Source: Paludibacteraceae bacterium (GTDB lineage: Bacteria; Bacteroidota; Bacteroidia; Bacteroidales; Paludibacteraceae). Taken from it: 64,000 nt of DNA. This document shows, piece by piece, positions 35,539 through 43,886 of the stretch. The first letter of the stretch is position 1, and the number at the start of each line of letters is the position of its first letter. The stretch lies in NCBI GenBank assembly GCA_017937025.1, contig JAGBEJ010000008.1:124001-188000 (forward strand), in the 5' to 3' direction. Below the pieces are notes generated by a model. It searched no databases. It was not told the origin of the DNA and worked only from the letters and a program-made list of their open reading frames with translations. Made by a program: the position numbers and the translations under genes.

Positions 35539-37538
35539 AACAGCGCCCGCCAGTCGCATCCGCTCTTCCACTCGGAGCACCCGTAAGCCGTGCGGCCCTT
35601 TATCACGACGCCTTTGCCGCACTTATGACAAGGCTTGCCTATCATCTCGTCGGTGACTTTAGGTTCGGCCTTCTTCTCTGGAGCCGGCTTTTTCTGCGTC
35701 TTAGCGCGCTGCTTGCGTTTAGCCGACGCGGCTTTCAGTTCGTCCACGATGGTCGGCTCGGACTCTATGCGGCGGTAAGCCACCGAGCAGCCGTTCTTCA
35801 CCACCTGCATCGTCATCTGCTTCAGCTCGTTGATGAACGTGGCGGAGTCATACTCGCCCTTCTCTATCTCACGCAGCTTCTTCTCCCACAGTCCGGTCAG
35901 TTCCGGCGACTTCAGCAGTTCGTCCTGTATGGTATCGATGAGCTGCACGCCTGTGGCTGTGGCGAACAGAGCCTTGCGTTCTTTCTTTATGTAGTTGCGT
36001 TTAAATAGCGTCTCGATGATGGCGGCGCGTGTTGAAGGGCGACCGATGCCGTTCTCCTTCATCGCGTCCCTCAGCTCGTCGTTGTCCACGAACTTGCCGG
36101 CGGTCTCCATGGCACGGAGCAGCGTCGCCTCGGTATATGGCTTGGGCGGCGTGGTCCATTTCTCAGCCACATCTGGCGTATGCTCGCCACGCTCCCCTTC
36201 CTCGAAGTGCGGCAGCACTTGTTCGCCGTCGGCTGGAGCGGCGTTCTTCTTGTCGGCGGCATAAACCACACGCCAGCCTTCCTCAAGAATCTCCTTTCCG
36301 CTGGTCTTGAAGCCTACGCCTTCGCTCTCGCCCTTTACTGTCGTAGTCGAATATTTGCAATCGGGATAGAACACCGATATGAAGCGGCGCGCCACGAGGT
36401 CGTAAACCTTGCTTTCGGCGTCGGTCATGTTGTTTGCCACTACACCTGTCGGTATTATGGCATGGTGGTCGGTCACCTTGGAGTTGTCGAACACCTTCTT
36501 GGATTTCGGCAGTTTCTTGCCCGACAGAGGGTCTGTCAGAGTGCTATAGGCGGTCAGCCCCTTCATTATGCCCGGCACCTTGGGGTAAATGTCGTCGCTC
36601 AGGAATGTCGTATCGACACGAGGATAAGTTGTGAGCTTTTTCTCGTATAACGTCTGTATGAGTTTGAGTGTCTCGTCGGCAGAGAATCCGTACTTCTTGT
36701 TGCAGTCCACCTGCAGCGACGTCAGGTCGTAGAGTCTTGGCGACGCTTCTGTTCCCTTCTTTATCTCCACGCCGGTTATCACGAAGTCCTTGCCTTGTAT
36801 CTTCAGCAGTGCCTCGTCGGCTTTCTCTTTGCTTGTGTATTTTCCGCTCACGGCGGCGAACACTGTGTCGCGGTATGTCGTCTTCAGTTCCCAGTACTGC
36901 TCCGGTTTGAAGTTCTCTATCTCTTTCTGCCTGTTTACGATTATGGCGAGTGTCGGCGTCTGCACACGTCCTATAGAGAGTATCTGCCTCTGCTGCGCGA
37001 AACGCAGTGTGTAAAGCCTCGTGGCGTTCATGCCGAGCAGCCAGTCGCCTATCGCGCGGCAAAGTCCAGCCTCGTAAAGGTTCTTGAAATCGGCCGACGG
37101 GCGCAGACTATTGAATCCCTCACGGATGGCGTCTTCGGTCAGCGACGAAATCCACAGTCGCGACACTGGGCAAGTGACACCGGCTTTCTGCATCACCCAG
37201 CGCTGTATCAATTCTCCTTCCTGACCGGCATCACCGCAGTTCACGATGCTGTCCGCCGCCTTGAAGAGTTTCTCTATCGTCTGGAACTGATGCTCAACGC
37301 CTTTGTTGGATATGAGTTTTATGCCGAATCGTGGCGGAATCATCGGGAGCGTCTCGATGCGCCATTGCTTCCACTCCTGGGCGTAGTCGTTAGGCTCTTT
37401 GAGTGTGCATAAATGTCCAAATGTCCACGTCACCTGGTAGCCGTTGCCCTCGAAATACCCGTCCTTACGCTGCCTCGCGCCTAAGACCATGGCAATCTCC
37501 TGAGCGACAGACGGTTTCTCCGCTATGCACACTATCAT
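35535..37538 (-). CDS. topB: DNA topoisomerase III
   Basis: A 667-residue type IA topoisomerase. It starts with the TOPRIM domain (IVCIAEKPSVAQEIA, later NCGDAGQEGELIQRW), continues with SIGRVQTPTLAIIVN, the catalytic tyrosine in TTYPRVDTTFLSDD, ITDHHAIIPTG-type sequence and ENGIGRPSTRAAIIE, and ends in a zinc-finger-like CHKCGKG...YGCSEWKSGC. It relaxes or decatenates single-stranded DNA crossings. TopB is often carried on Bacteroidetes mobile elements, but base composition and neighbours here look chromosomal. Confidence 0.95.
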   Translation of the reverse strand: MIVCIAEKPSVAQEIAMVLGARQRKDGYFEGNGYQVTWTFGHLCTLKEPNDYAQEWKQWRIETLPMIPPRFGIKLISNKGVEHQFQTIEKLFKAADSIVNCGDAGQEGELIQRWVMQKAGVTCPVSRLWISSLTEDAIREGFNSLRPSADFKNLYEAGLCRAIGDWLLGMNATRLYTLRFAQQRQILSIGRVQTPTLAIIVNRQKEIENFKPEQYWELKTTYRDTVFAAVSGKYTSKEKADEALLKIQGKDFVITGVEIKKGTEASPRLYDLTSLQVDCNKKYGFSADETLKLIQTLYEKKLTTYPRVDTTFLSDDIYPKVPGIMKGLTAYSTLTDPLSGKKLPKSKKVFDNSKVTDHHAIIPTGVVANNMTDAESKVYDLVARRFISVFYPDCKYSTTTVKGESEGVGFKTSGKEILEEGWRVVYAADKKNAAPADGEQVLPHFEEGERGEHTPDVAEKWTTPPKPYTEATLLRAMETAGKFVDNDELRDAMKENGIGRPSTRAAIIETLFKRNYIKKERKALFATATGVQLIDTIQDELLKSPELTGLWEKKLREIEKGEYDSATFINELKQMTMQVVKNGCSVAYRRIESEPTIVDELKAASAKRKQRAKTQKKPAPEKKAEPKVTDEMIGKPCHKCGKGVVIKGRTAYGCSEWKSGCDWRALF

Positions 37539-37573
37539 TGTTTACTCTCTTTTGATTATTATAAAAACGAAGT

Positions 37574-37581
37574 CAAAAATA
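37574..37581 (-). promoter_or_regulatory. -7 element for topB
   Basis: Minus-strand TATTTTTG fits TAnnTTTG, with a leader of about 29 bases. Confidence 0.4.
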
Positions 37582-37674
37582 ATAAAAAGAAAGGACAACG
37601 GCAATCCGCCATTCCAACTTACGATATGCTGGCAATCTCAGCGCTAATCAAGGCTTTTTATTCGCAAAAATTCT

Positions 37675-37682
37675 TACATTTG
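37675..37682 (+). promoter_or_regulatory. -7 element for kdgK
   Basis: TACATTTG fits TAnnTTTG; predicted start near 37689, 42 bases before the ATG. Confidence 0.45.
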
Positions 37683-37730
37683 CACTTTTAGTCAGGCATC
37701 AAGTCAACAGAAAAACCAAACAAAACATAT

Positions 37731-38783
37731 ATGAGACAAACAATTGCAACTTTCGGGGAATTGCTTCTCCGTCTTTCTCCGCAAGGAACTCTGAGGCTTA
37801 TTCAGACTCAGAACACGACAGCGACTTTCGGCGGCAGCGAGGCCAACGTGGCTGTGTCGCTCGCCAACTTCGGACACAACGTCAGATACCTGACACGTGT
37901 GCCTAAGAACAACGTCGGACGCGCATGTCTGAGCACCTTGCACCAATATAACGTGAACACTGAATTCGTGGCTCTCGGCGGTCCGCGACTCGGAAGCTAC
38001 TATATGGAGACTGCCGCGTCGCTGCGCTCATCCAAGGTAGTTTACGACCGTGAGGACTCGTCATTCACCACGATAAAGCCAGAGATGATAGACTGGGAGA
38101 ACGCCTTCAAGGGCGCCGACTGGTTCCACTGGAGCGGCATCGCTGCTGCCCTGTCGGAATCAACTGCCGAGTGCTGCCGTGTGGGCATCGACACCGCACG
38201 CAAGATGGGCGTGAAGCTCAGCTGCGACCTCAACTACCGCAAGAACCTCTGGAACTACGGCAAGACATACGAAGAGGTCGTTCTTCCGCTTGTCAACTTC
38301 AGCGACATCGTCTTCGGCAGCGATGACGAGTACGAGCACCTGATAGACATGAAGCCAGGTGAATTCCAAGGCGTAGTGAAGACCGAGAACGGATACGAGA
38401 TAAACAAGCCGCTCTGCGAGAAAATAATGAAGAAGGCGAAGGAACTCTACCCCGACGTCAAACTGTTCGCGTGCGAGACGAGAAGAATCGTAAGCTCAAA
38501 CCACCATGTGAACGCCGCCATACTCTACGACGGCAAGCAGGTCTATTTCTCAAGAATCTACGATGTGGACAACGTGATAGACGCTGTGGGCGTAGGCGAC
38601 GCGTGCTGTGCCGCGCTGCTCGACGCTCTGTCGAAGTACGGCGAGAACTACCAGAGCGTAATCGAGTTCGCCATGTCGGCTTCCGCGCTCAAGAACACCA
38701 TCCCGGGCGACTTCAACCTCGTCTCCGAGGAAGAGGTCCTCACCCTCATGGGCGGCAACACCTCCGGCAGAGTGCTGAGATAA
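37731..38783 (+). CDS. kdgK: PfkB-family sugar kinase, probable 2-dehydro-3-deoxygluconokinase
   Basis: A 350-residue ribokinase/PfkB-family protein. It begins TIATFGELLLRLSP with the GGSEANVAVSLANFG substrate motif (PfkB signature 1), contains CDLNYRKNLWNYGK, and has the catalytic anion-hole region in VGVGDACCAALLDAL. KDG kinases have the N-terminal GE-x-LLRLSP and DLNYRKNLW patterns. It phosphorylates 2-keto-3-deoxygluconate, the product of pectin breakdown, which fits the pectinesterases and pectate lyase in this window. The last 14 codons and the terminator are duplicated at 39831-39926. Confidence 0.85.
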   Translation: MRQTIATFGELLLRLSPQGTLRLIQTQNTTATFGGSEANVAVSLANFGHNVRYLTRVPKNNVGRACLSTLHQYNVNTEFVALGGPRLGSYYMETAASLRSSKVVYDREDSSFTTIKPEMIDWENAFKGADWFHWSGIAAALSESTAECCRVGIDTARKMGVKLSCDLNYRKNLWNYGKTYEEVVLPLVNFSDIVFGSDDEYEHLIDMKPGEFQGVVKTENGYEINKPLCEKIMKKAKELYPDVKLFACETRRIVSSNHHVNAAILYDGKQVYFSRIYDVDNVIDAVGVGDACCAALLDALSKYGENYQSVIEFAMSASALKNTIPGDFNLVSEEEVLTLMGGNTSGRVLR

Positions 38784-38838
38784 AACACGAATTGAAGATA
38801 TATGAAAAACGCAAGCTCAATAAGGCTTGCGTTTTTTT
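38741..38838 (+). repeat. Direct repeat A-left: end of kdgK plus its terminator
   Basis: Positions 38741-38810 match 39831-39900 at 63 of 70 bases (offset 1090), then both continue into an equivalent terminator: ACGCAAGC / GCTTGCGT arms and a T-run here at 38809-38838. The repeat covers the last 14 codons of kdgK (TSGRVLR end), its stop and the following 60 bases. The fic gene lies between the two copies. Confidence 0.85.
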
Positions 38839-38877
38839 GTGTGGGTTTAAACTACCGAAAAAAACAATCAAGAATGG

Positions 38878-39747
38878 CTAATCGTTTTGCTCGTAATAAT
38901 ATGAATAATCAATGCCTTTCATAAAAAGTTCCCGGTCATCTATTTTGTCCGTCAATGCGTTGCGAAGCAGAGAACGGATTTCAGTATCGTCAACAATGCT
39001 TTTTTGCATTGCGTTCAGATAGTCGTTCTTGTCAATTTGGCTCCAATCAACGCATTTTTTCAAAGACTTTTTGAAAATCAAATCGAGCCAAATGCGCGTA
39101 CTGCGGCCGTTGCCCTCCATAAAAGGATGCGCAATATTCATTTCAACGTATTTGCTCACAATCTCGTCAAAAGTATTTTGTGGCATTTGTTCGATTTTCT
39201 TGAGATTGTCCTGTAAATATTCCGCAAGGCAAAACATCGTGCCGCCCTTTGAAATCGTCTTTGTTCGGATTTTGCCAGCAAAATCGTACAACCCGCCAAA
39301 AATGTAAGCGTGGATCTGCTGCAAAGCCTTTAATGTGCCGACATCGCTGTCCGCCACCAGATTGCTTTCTATGAATGTGTACGCCTTTTTGCGGCTCTGC
39401 CCGTCAATGGAGTTGTCACTGTAAGTGAACCAATCGAGGAAGATCTGTGTTTTTTTACTCGGCATTACCTTCGCCAACTCTTGTATATCATCTTGCGACA
39501 AACAGTCGGTTGCATATTTTTTCCCGTCCGAGGCTGTTAGTTTCAGTTGACTACAACGTGTAGTCAACTCATTACCGTTCTTCTTCAGCCTTGTCTTAAG
39601 TACGCTCCAATATTTACGCGGATTTGGACTTTCTGTGATTGCCCCCACAATGTCAAGCACAGAAAACCACCATTGGGATTTTTCCTCGTCCCAAATAGCA
39701 CGAACCTCATGGTCGTTGAAGAATCGGATGGAGAGTTTGTGGTTCAT
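38878..39747 (-). CDS. Fic-domain protein with N-terminal Bro-N/DinD-like domain
   Basis: A 289-residue protein. Residues 1-107 resemble the Bro-N-like domain of DinD/phage-antirepressor proteins (FFNDHEVRAIWDEEKSQWWF, SPNPRKYWSVLKTRLKKNG, FLDWF). Residues about 120-289 are a Fic domain with an exact active-site motif HPFMEGNGRSTR (His207 to Arg218). Fic enzymes usually AMPylate a protein hydroxyl; many are toxins or host/phage-response modifiers. No antitoxin gene is adjacent and I could not place an inhibitory S/T-x-x-x-E-G/N helix with certainty. It has its own promoter and sits in a 1.09-kb unit bounded by duplicated kdgK ends. Confidence 0.9.
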   Translation of the reverse strand: MNHKLSIRFFNDHEVRAIWDEEKSQWWFSVLDIVGAITESPNPRKYWSVLKTRLKKNGNELTTRCSQLKLTASDGKKYATDCLSQDDIQELAKVMPSKKTQIFLDWFTYSDNSIDGQSRKKAYTFIESNLVADSDVGTLKALQQIHAYIFGGLYDFAGKIRTKTISKGGTMFCLAEYLQDNLKKIEQMPQNTFDEIVSKYVEMNIAHPFMEGNGRSTRIWLDLIFKKSLKKCVDWSQIDKNDYLNAMQKSIVDDTEIRSLLRNALTDKIDDRELFMKGIDYSYYYEQND

Positions 39748-39782
39748 TGTTTGTTGTGGCTAAGCTCCAGAACTATATATAA

Positions 39783-39790
39783 CAAAAATA
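39783..39790 (-). promoter_or_regulatory. -7 element for the fic gene
   Basis: Minus-strand TATTTTTG fits TAnnTTTG, giving a leader of about 29 bases. It lies inside the unit bounded by the kdgK-end repeats, so the cassette carries its own promoter. Confidence 0.45.
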
Positions 39791-39830
39791 CACATTTTTT
39801 GAAGACTTACGCTATAATTCCAAGCATTCT

Positions 39831-39926
39831 AACCCTCGTGAGCGGAGACACCTCCGGCAGAGTGCTGAGATAAAATACGAATTGGAGATATATGAAAAAC
39901 GCAAGCCAAGAGGCTTGCGTTTTTTG
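39831..39926 (+). repeat. kdgK: Direct repeat A-right: displaced kdgK 3' end plus terminator
   Basis: It still reads in frame as ILTLVSGDTSGRVLR and stop, against VLTLMGGNTSGRVLR in kdgK, followed by the same spacer (one mismatch each in two blocks) and a hairpin ACGCAAGC / GCTTGCGT with six T. No kdgK-like codons precede it. It is a gene remnant or an attachment-site copy rather than a functional gene. Confidence 0.8.
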
Positions 39927-40041
39927 TGTGGAGCATAAATATTAATTTTCGTATACCTTTTTGTATACCTTTTCTATCAGATCATCATCCATACATTTGG
40001 GGCATGTTTTAAATCTTCTATTATGATACATATTTCTTACA

Positions 40042-40440
40042 TCACCTTTTTGTTATCTCAACTAAGTATCCCCATGTATAATCATCGTAGTCTACATATA
40101 GATGTGTCAATCCATTACAGTTTTTATAAATATCATACTGCAATCTAACTCTAATTCTAATACCATTTTTATCTGTACATAAGAAATACGTTCCGTCTGG
40201 TCTATCTTCGTTTACCTCATCTATGTAGTACACCTGTATCTCCTTGGTGTATAATACGATTACATTGTCATCTGAAGATATAGAACCCTCTATATCAGAT
40301 GGCACCCATTTTGAGTATACATCAGTCTCATTATCCCTTGTGCAGAAGTATTTAGCTTGTATTTTGTAGTTTTCACCATAGATTGGTGAAGGTATGCAAA
40401 TAGAAAAGAGAGCCACAAACAAGCACAATGTGATCTTCAT
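40042..40440 (-). CDS. Small secreted protein, unknown
   Basis: A 132-residue protein with a signal peptide (MKITLCLFVALFSICIPSPIYG). The mature part is predicted mostly beta (NVIVLYTKEIQVYYIDEV, IRVRLQYDIYKNC, YTWGYLVEITKR) with two cysteines. No family recognised. Last gene of the AT-rich minus-strand cluster that includes the GTPase and retropepsin; gap of 35 bases to the gene upstream. Confidence 0.65.
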   Translation of the reverse strand: MKITLCLFVALFSICIPSPIYGENYKIQAKYFCTRDNETDVYSKWVPSDIEGSISSDDNVIVLYTKEIQVYYIDEVNEDRPDGTYFLCTDKNGIRIRVRLQYDIYKNCNGLTHLYVDYDDYTWGYLVEITKR

Positions 40441-40475
40441 AATAATCTATTTTTGGCTAAAACTCTCAAAATCAA

Positions 40476-40790
40476 TTATCTACATTTATTTTTCCATTTA
40501 CTCACAGCGGAGTTTTCGCTATATTCCCAATCCTCAATATAAACACGAACACTTTTGCTTCTTGTTAAATTATAAGCATCCCTGAAGCCATATGATTTGA
40601 AGTCCGCTATAAGCACATCCCCCTCCTCACAATTATCATAATAATCTTCTACCACCGCATAATAATTATTTGTGCACACTATCATATAGTCACATCCACG
40701 GATTTTAAGACAAACAACTCCCTTATCTGCTTCTGCGAAAAGCAATGTTGAGGACAACAACAATAAAAACGAACAAACTATTTTCTTCAT
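40476..40790 (-). CDS. Small secreted protein, unknown
   Basis: A 104-residue protein with a signal peptide (MKKIVCSFLLLLSSTLLFA). The mature chain has three cysteines (two in CLKIRGCDYMIVC and one in DNCEE) plus one near the C-terminus, a short beta-rich domain and a basic end. It resembles its downstream neighbour in size and localisation but not obviously in sequence. No family recognised. Confidence 0.65.
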   Translation of the reverse strand: MKKIVCSFLLLLSSTLLFAEADKGVVCLKIRGCDYMIVCTNNYYAVVEDYYDNCEEGDVLIADFKSYGFRDAYNLTRSKSVRVYIEDWEYSENSAVSKWKNKCR

Positions 40791-40834
40791 AATATTTATG
40801 ATTTAAAGGTTTTCAAATCAATGTTTAGAACAAA

Positions 40835-42013
40835 TCACCTATGATCTAACCAATCCAAATAATACCTCAGGACTACGTTGAAATTAATATAATCTCCAAA
40901 GAATGCGCCTTTAGTACCATATCCAATCTTTGGTGTGTAACTTATTGCTATGCCAAATGGATCAAGACCTATATACTCTAACTCTAAATTACCAGCCAAA
41001 GCTCCAATAAGACCATACTTGTGAGACTCAACACCCAGTGCCAAACCTGCACCCATATATGAATTCCAATTTACTCCATCTAAAAACAAATAGTCGTAAA
41101 TTCCTGTCATTCCCCATGCTTCACTTTGATTCCATCTACCAATCCCAATGTCAAAAAGACTCCTGTCTTTAACATTGAACTGAAAAAACGCTTCTATACT
41201 TCCACCACCTCTAAGACCTATTGACCTCAAGACTGTCGAATGAGGCTTTCTCTCTTGAGTAACACCAATTGTCACAGCGCTGCCATCATCTGTCACCACC
41301 CTGACCTTAGCATCTCGTTCAAATTTCATCGTGTTCTTATATGCAGTAATATGAACATCAGAACCATATCTTTTCACATCAAGCCACCAGCCATTCTTAT
41401 CCGCCTTCGCCGTAAAGTTCTCCGCATCCGTATAAACTGCTATTGGCTGCGCAGAACCACCCTCGCCAGGAAACCTCAGGTTGTATTCAGAAAGGCTTAT
41501 GTACGATTGTTTTTTAGCTTTCTGCTCAATAAGAATCTTTTTACTGACGCCTTTACCATTAGAAATAACTAATTCAAAAGATCTTGATTGAGTCACCTTG
41601 TTGTCCGCACAGGATACAGTCAGGGAATTATTCACTTTATCAACAGTCAGCCAATATGGGACTTGCGAAGCATTATAACTCCATTTGCGGCGCGAAGTCA
41701 CTTGTATTGATTTGGAATAATTACCTGAGGCCTCAAAAGAAATATCAGTCAAAGAAACTGTTATTCTATTCTCGAGCTCTTCCTTTTTGCTTTTAGCATT
41801 CGCTATTTTCCTATTTAGGCTTCTTAAATCCTGAGGAGCATCAACACACTTTTTCGCCGCCTCATAATAGGCAATAGCCCTATCGTACTGAGCTCTATTC
41901 ATAGCATAGTCGCCAGTCTCAACCCTTGATTTGTAACAGCTTTCCGCAAAAGCCGATACACAACATAGCAACAACCCAACAATTATGGTCAAAGATACTT
42001 TTCTCATCCTCAA
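40835..42013 (-). CDS. BACON-domain outer-membrane barrel protein
   Basis: A 392-residue protein with a signal peptide (VSLTIIVGLLLCCVSAFA). A short TPR-like helical pair comes first (YAMNRAQYDRAIAYYEAAKK). Two BACON-type beta-sandwich domains follow (about 85-170 and 170-255), shown by WSYNASQVPYWLTVDK with SRSFELVISNGKG, and by KADKNGWWLDVKRYGSDVHIT with VTDDGSAVTIGVTQE. The last 130 residues are aromatic-rich strands ending NFNVVLRYYLDWLDHR, consistent with a small outer-membrane barrel. BACON domains bind glycans or other ligands in Bacteroidetes surface proteins. The ATG overlaps the stop of the upstream TPR gene by 4 bases, so translation is coupled. Confidence 0.75.
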   Translation of the reverse strand: MRMRKVSLTIIVGLLLCCVSAFAESCYKSRVETGDYAMNRAQYDRAIAYYEAAKKCVDAPQDLRSLNRKIANAKSKKEELENRITVSLTDISFEASGNYSKSIQVTSRRKWSYNASQVPYWLTVDKVNNSLTVSCADNKVTQSRSFELVISNGKGVSKKILIEQKAKKQSYISLSEYNLRFPGEGGSAQPIAVYTDAENFTAKADKNGWWLDVKRYGSDVHITAYKNTMKFERDAKVRVVTDDGSAVTIGVTQERKPHSTVLRSIGLRGGGSIEAFFQFNVKDRSLFDIGIGRWNQSEAWGMTGIYDYLFLDGVNWNSYMGAGLALGVESHKYGLIGALAGNLELEYIGLDPFGIAISYTPKIGYGTKGAFFGDYINFNVVLRYYLDWLDHR

Positions 42014-42657
42014 TAAATCTTTTCCAATTCTTTTTCTGCTTCGCTATTTTGGGGATTAAGCTCCAAAGCCTTTTTAAAATCACTATTAGCTCTTGTTTTC
42101 TCTTTGGAATTTCCGTCAAGTTGCCATAATTCTACAGCTGACTTTCCTTCTTCAACATACGCATCGGACAACCTAACCTTCCATCCAGCAATAGCTTCTC
42201 CTGTTGGTATCTCTTCTCCATACTTGTCGTGTGTGAGCCTGACAACTCTTCCATAGTTATCCAATTTCACACCAGAATCCTTTCCTACTACTTTATAAAT
42301 GTCTTCGATAAACCTAAGGTAGGTTTCTGATAATGCAAGCGAAGCGGAATCGGTTTTTCCCTGCAAATCCGCATCCAATGCCAAAAGTTTGTCACAAATT
42401 ATCTTAGGCACATCCCTAAGTTCATCACTGACTGGTTCTTCGTTTGCTTTTGAGAGGGAATCCGCTTCCAAATAAGCATCCCATGCCACAATTAGCGAAT
42501 TCAATGATGAATCCTTGGCTTTATCAGTAGCCTCTTCTGCAGCCTCCCCATACTCTTGAACATTACTATTACTTGACTTGCACAAGCATAATAAAACGAC
42601 TAATAAAACACCCAATAATACAGGTACAATAATTTTAATTATCCTTTTCATATCCAT
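42010..42657 (-). CDS. Membrane-anchored TPR-like protein
   Basis: A 215-residue protein. The N-terminus (KRIIKIIVPVLLGVLLVVLLCLCK) is a hydrophobic anchor or lipoprotein-like signal with cysteine. The rest is helical and acidic; the end (NSDFKKALELNPQNSEAEKELEKIY) is a clear TPR motif. It overlaps the upstream gene by 23 bases and the downstream BACON gene by 4, so it belongs firmly to the cluster. Probably a periplasmic scaffold tethered to the inner membrane (inference). Confidence 0.65.
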   Translation of the reverse strand: MDMKRIIKIIVPVLLGVLLVVLLCLCKSSNSNVQEYGEAAEEATDKAKDSSLNSLIVAWDAYLEADSLSKANEEPVSDELRDVPKIICDKLLALDADLQGKTDSASLALSETYLRFIEDIYKVVGKDSGVKLDNYGRVVRLTHDKYGEEIPTGEAIAGWKVRLSDAYVEEGKSAVELWQLDGNSKEKTRANSDFKKALELNPQNSEAEKELEKIY

Positions 42658-43876
42658 CTATAAGTTTAAGTTTTGCTTCGTATGCTTTTCTTTGTGCTTT
42701 ATGCGTTTTCAATTTTCCCTTTATTCTTTCTAATTCTTTATCTTTATTATTTCCTTTCATAAATTCTTCACAGACATTAAGCAGACTATCTAGTGCTTTA
42801 AGATCCATATTTTTGACATCTCTTTTTATATATACATTCACATCTTTCTTGAATTTCGACAACTCATTCTTTTTTTGTTCTTTTTCAGAATCTGTAGATT
42901 GGTTAATCTTATTGAGTTCAAGAACAAAAGAGTCTAATTTTATTTTTTCTTTCTCTCTATGTTCTGTTAGCGCCTTTTTATACCTTTCTTTATATACCTC
43001 CTTTTTATAAAGGAGGATTCCCAACGCAATAAGAGTTGACAGTATTATTGATATTGATATTCCTCCATGGGGCTTTGGTTCTGGCTCAGGCTTTGATTCT
43101 GGCTCAGCAACAGTTTCTGGAGCCTTGTCAACTCCTTTCTTAGGTTCTTTAATACCATTCTTTTTGTTAGGGGTGTTAACATCCTCAATATGCTCTTGGG
43201 ACTTCCCCACCCCTTCTCCCTCAATATTTTGCGTACTATTCCCTTCAGATTGATTTTCTTTATCAATAACTTTTTCAAAAAACTTATCTACAACAGCAAT
43301 CTGCTCTTCTTTCACATTCTCTTGCTCATGCTCTGCCACACCACTCTCTTCCAATTTATTAGCATCACCAACTGACTTTTTTTCTACCTCTACAGTCTTA
43401 ACATCACCAAATTCCTTAACAGCCTCATCGCAATAAATTAAAACATAAGGATATTGGGATGTTGCTTCAAGAATCCCTGGTTCACCGCAAGATTGGAATT
43501 CGCGCATTTTATCTTGCGACAATGACAAATCAGAAGCCGGTAGCACTCCCCATTTGACTCCTTCTATAATCTCACCTATATCCTCTCTGATTAACGGAGA
43601 CTTCTTATCTCGTTTCTGTCTAATTTCTTTTAATAAATCTATCGGAGATAACGCATATACACCGTTTAAAGCGATACATATCCCTCGGCATTCCTTTTTT
43701 GCGCCATGAATAAATACAATATAATACAACAATGAGCCATCACGGTGAGTCACAAAACAATCCTTTCCCACAGAAAGTTTCTCTGACTTGCTTATAACTT
43801 CAGCCACAAAACTTTCATTAGGTTCTTGCGTATAGACCTTCCCCACTTTTTCAAATATGTAGTATTCAAAATTCAT
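42635..43876 (-). CDS. Membrane protein with N-terminal cytosolic domain similar in layout to the 44487 protein
   Basis: A 413-residue protein. An N-terminal globular domain (about 1-170) starts MNFEYYIFEKVGKVYTQEP and contains YYIVFIHGAKKECRGICIALNGVYALSPIDLL. A Glu/Lys/Pro-rich linker follows (about 175-268), one membrane helix (ISIILSTLIALGILLY, about 271-291) and a charged coiled-coil C-terminus. The N-terminal domain has the same start and the same G-I/L-x-I/L-x-L...Y/V-x-x-I/L-D-L element as the protein at 44487, suggesting distant relatedness. No known family can be assigned by eye. Confidence 0.65.
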   Translation of the reverse strand: MNFEYYIFEKVGKVYTQEPNESFVAEVISKSEKLSVGKDCFVTHRDGSLLYYIVFIHGAKKECRGICIALNGVYALSPIDLLKEIRQKRDKKSPLIREDIGEIIEGVKWGVLPASDLSLSQDKMREFQSCGEPGILEATSQYPYVLIYCDEAVKEFGDVKTVEVEKKSVGDANKLEESGVAEHEQENVKEEQIAVVDKFFEKVIDKENQSEGNSTQNIEGEGVGKSQEHIEDVNTPNKKNGIKEPKKGVDKAPETVAEPESKPEPEPKPHGGISISIILSTLIALGILLYKKEVYKERYKKALTEHREKEKIKLDSFVLELNKINQSTDSEKEQKKNELSKFKKDVNVYIKRDVKNMDLKALDSLLNVCEEFMKGNNKDKELERIKGKLKTHKAQRKAYEAKLKLIDGYEKDN

Positions 43877-43886
43877 AGCTACTCTC

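Noticed and set aside
35535-37538. topB as part of an integrated conjugative element
   Set aside because: TopB is common on such elements, but no tra, mob, rte or integrase genes are nearby and composition matches the chromosome.
39547-39828. Upstream part of the plus-strand frame ending TSGRVLR as a second KdgK
   Set aside because: Only the last 15 codons resemble KdgK. The upstream codons are antisense to the fic gene and show no kinase motifs.
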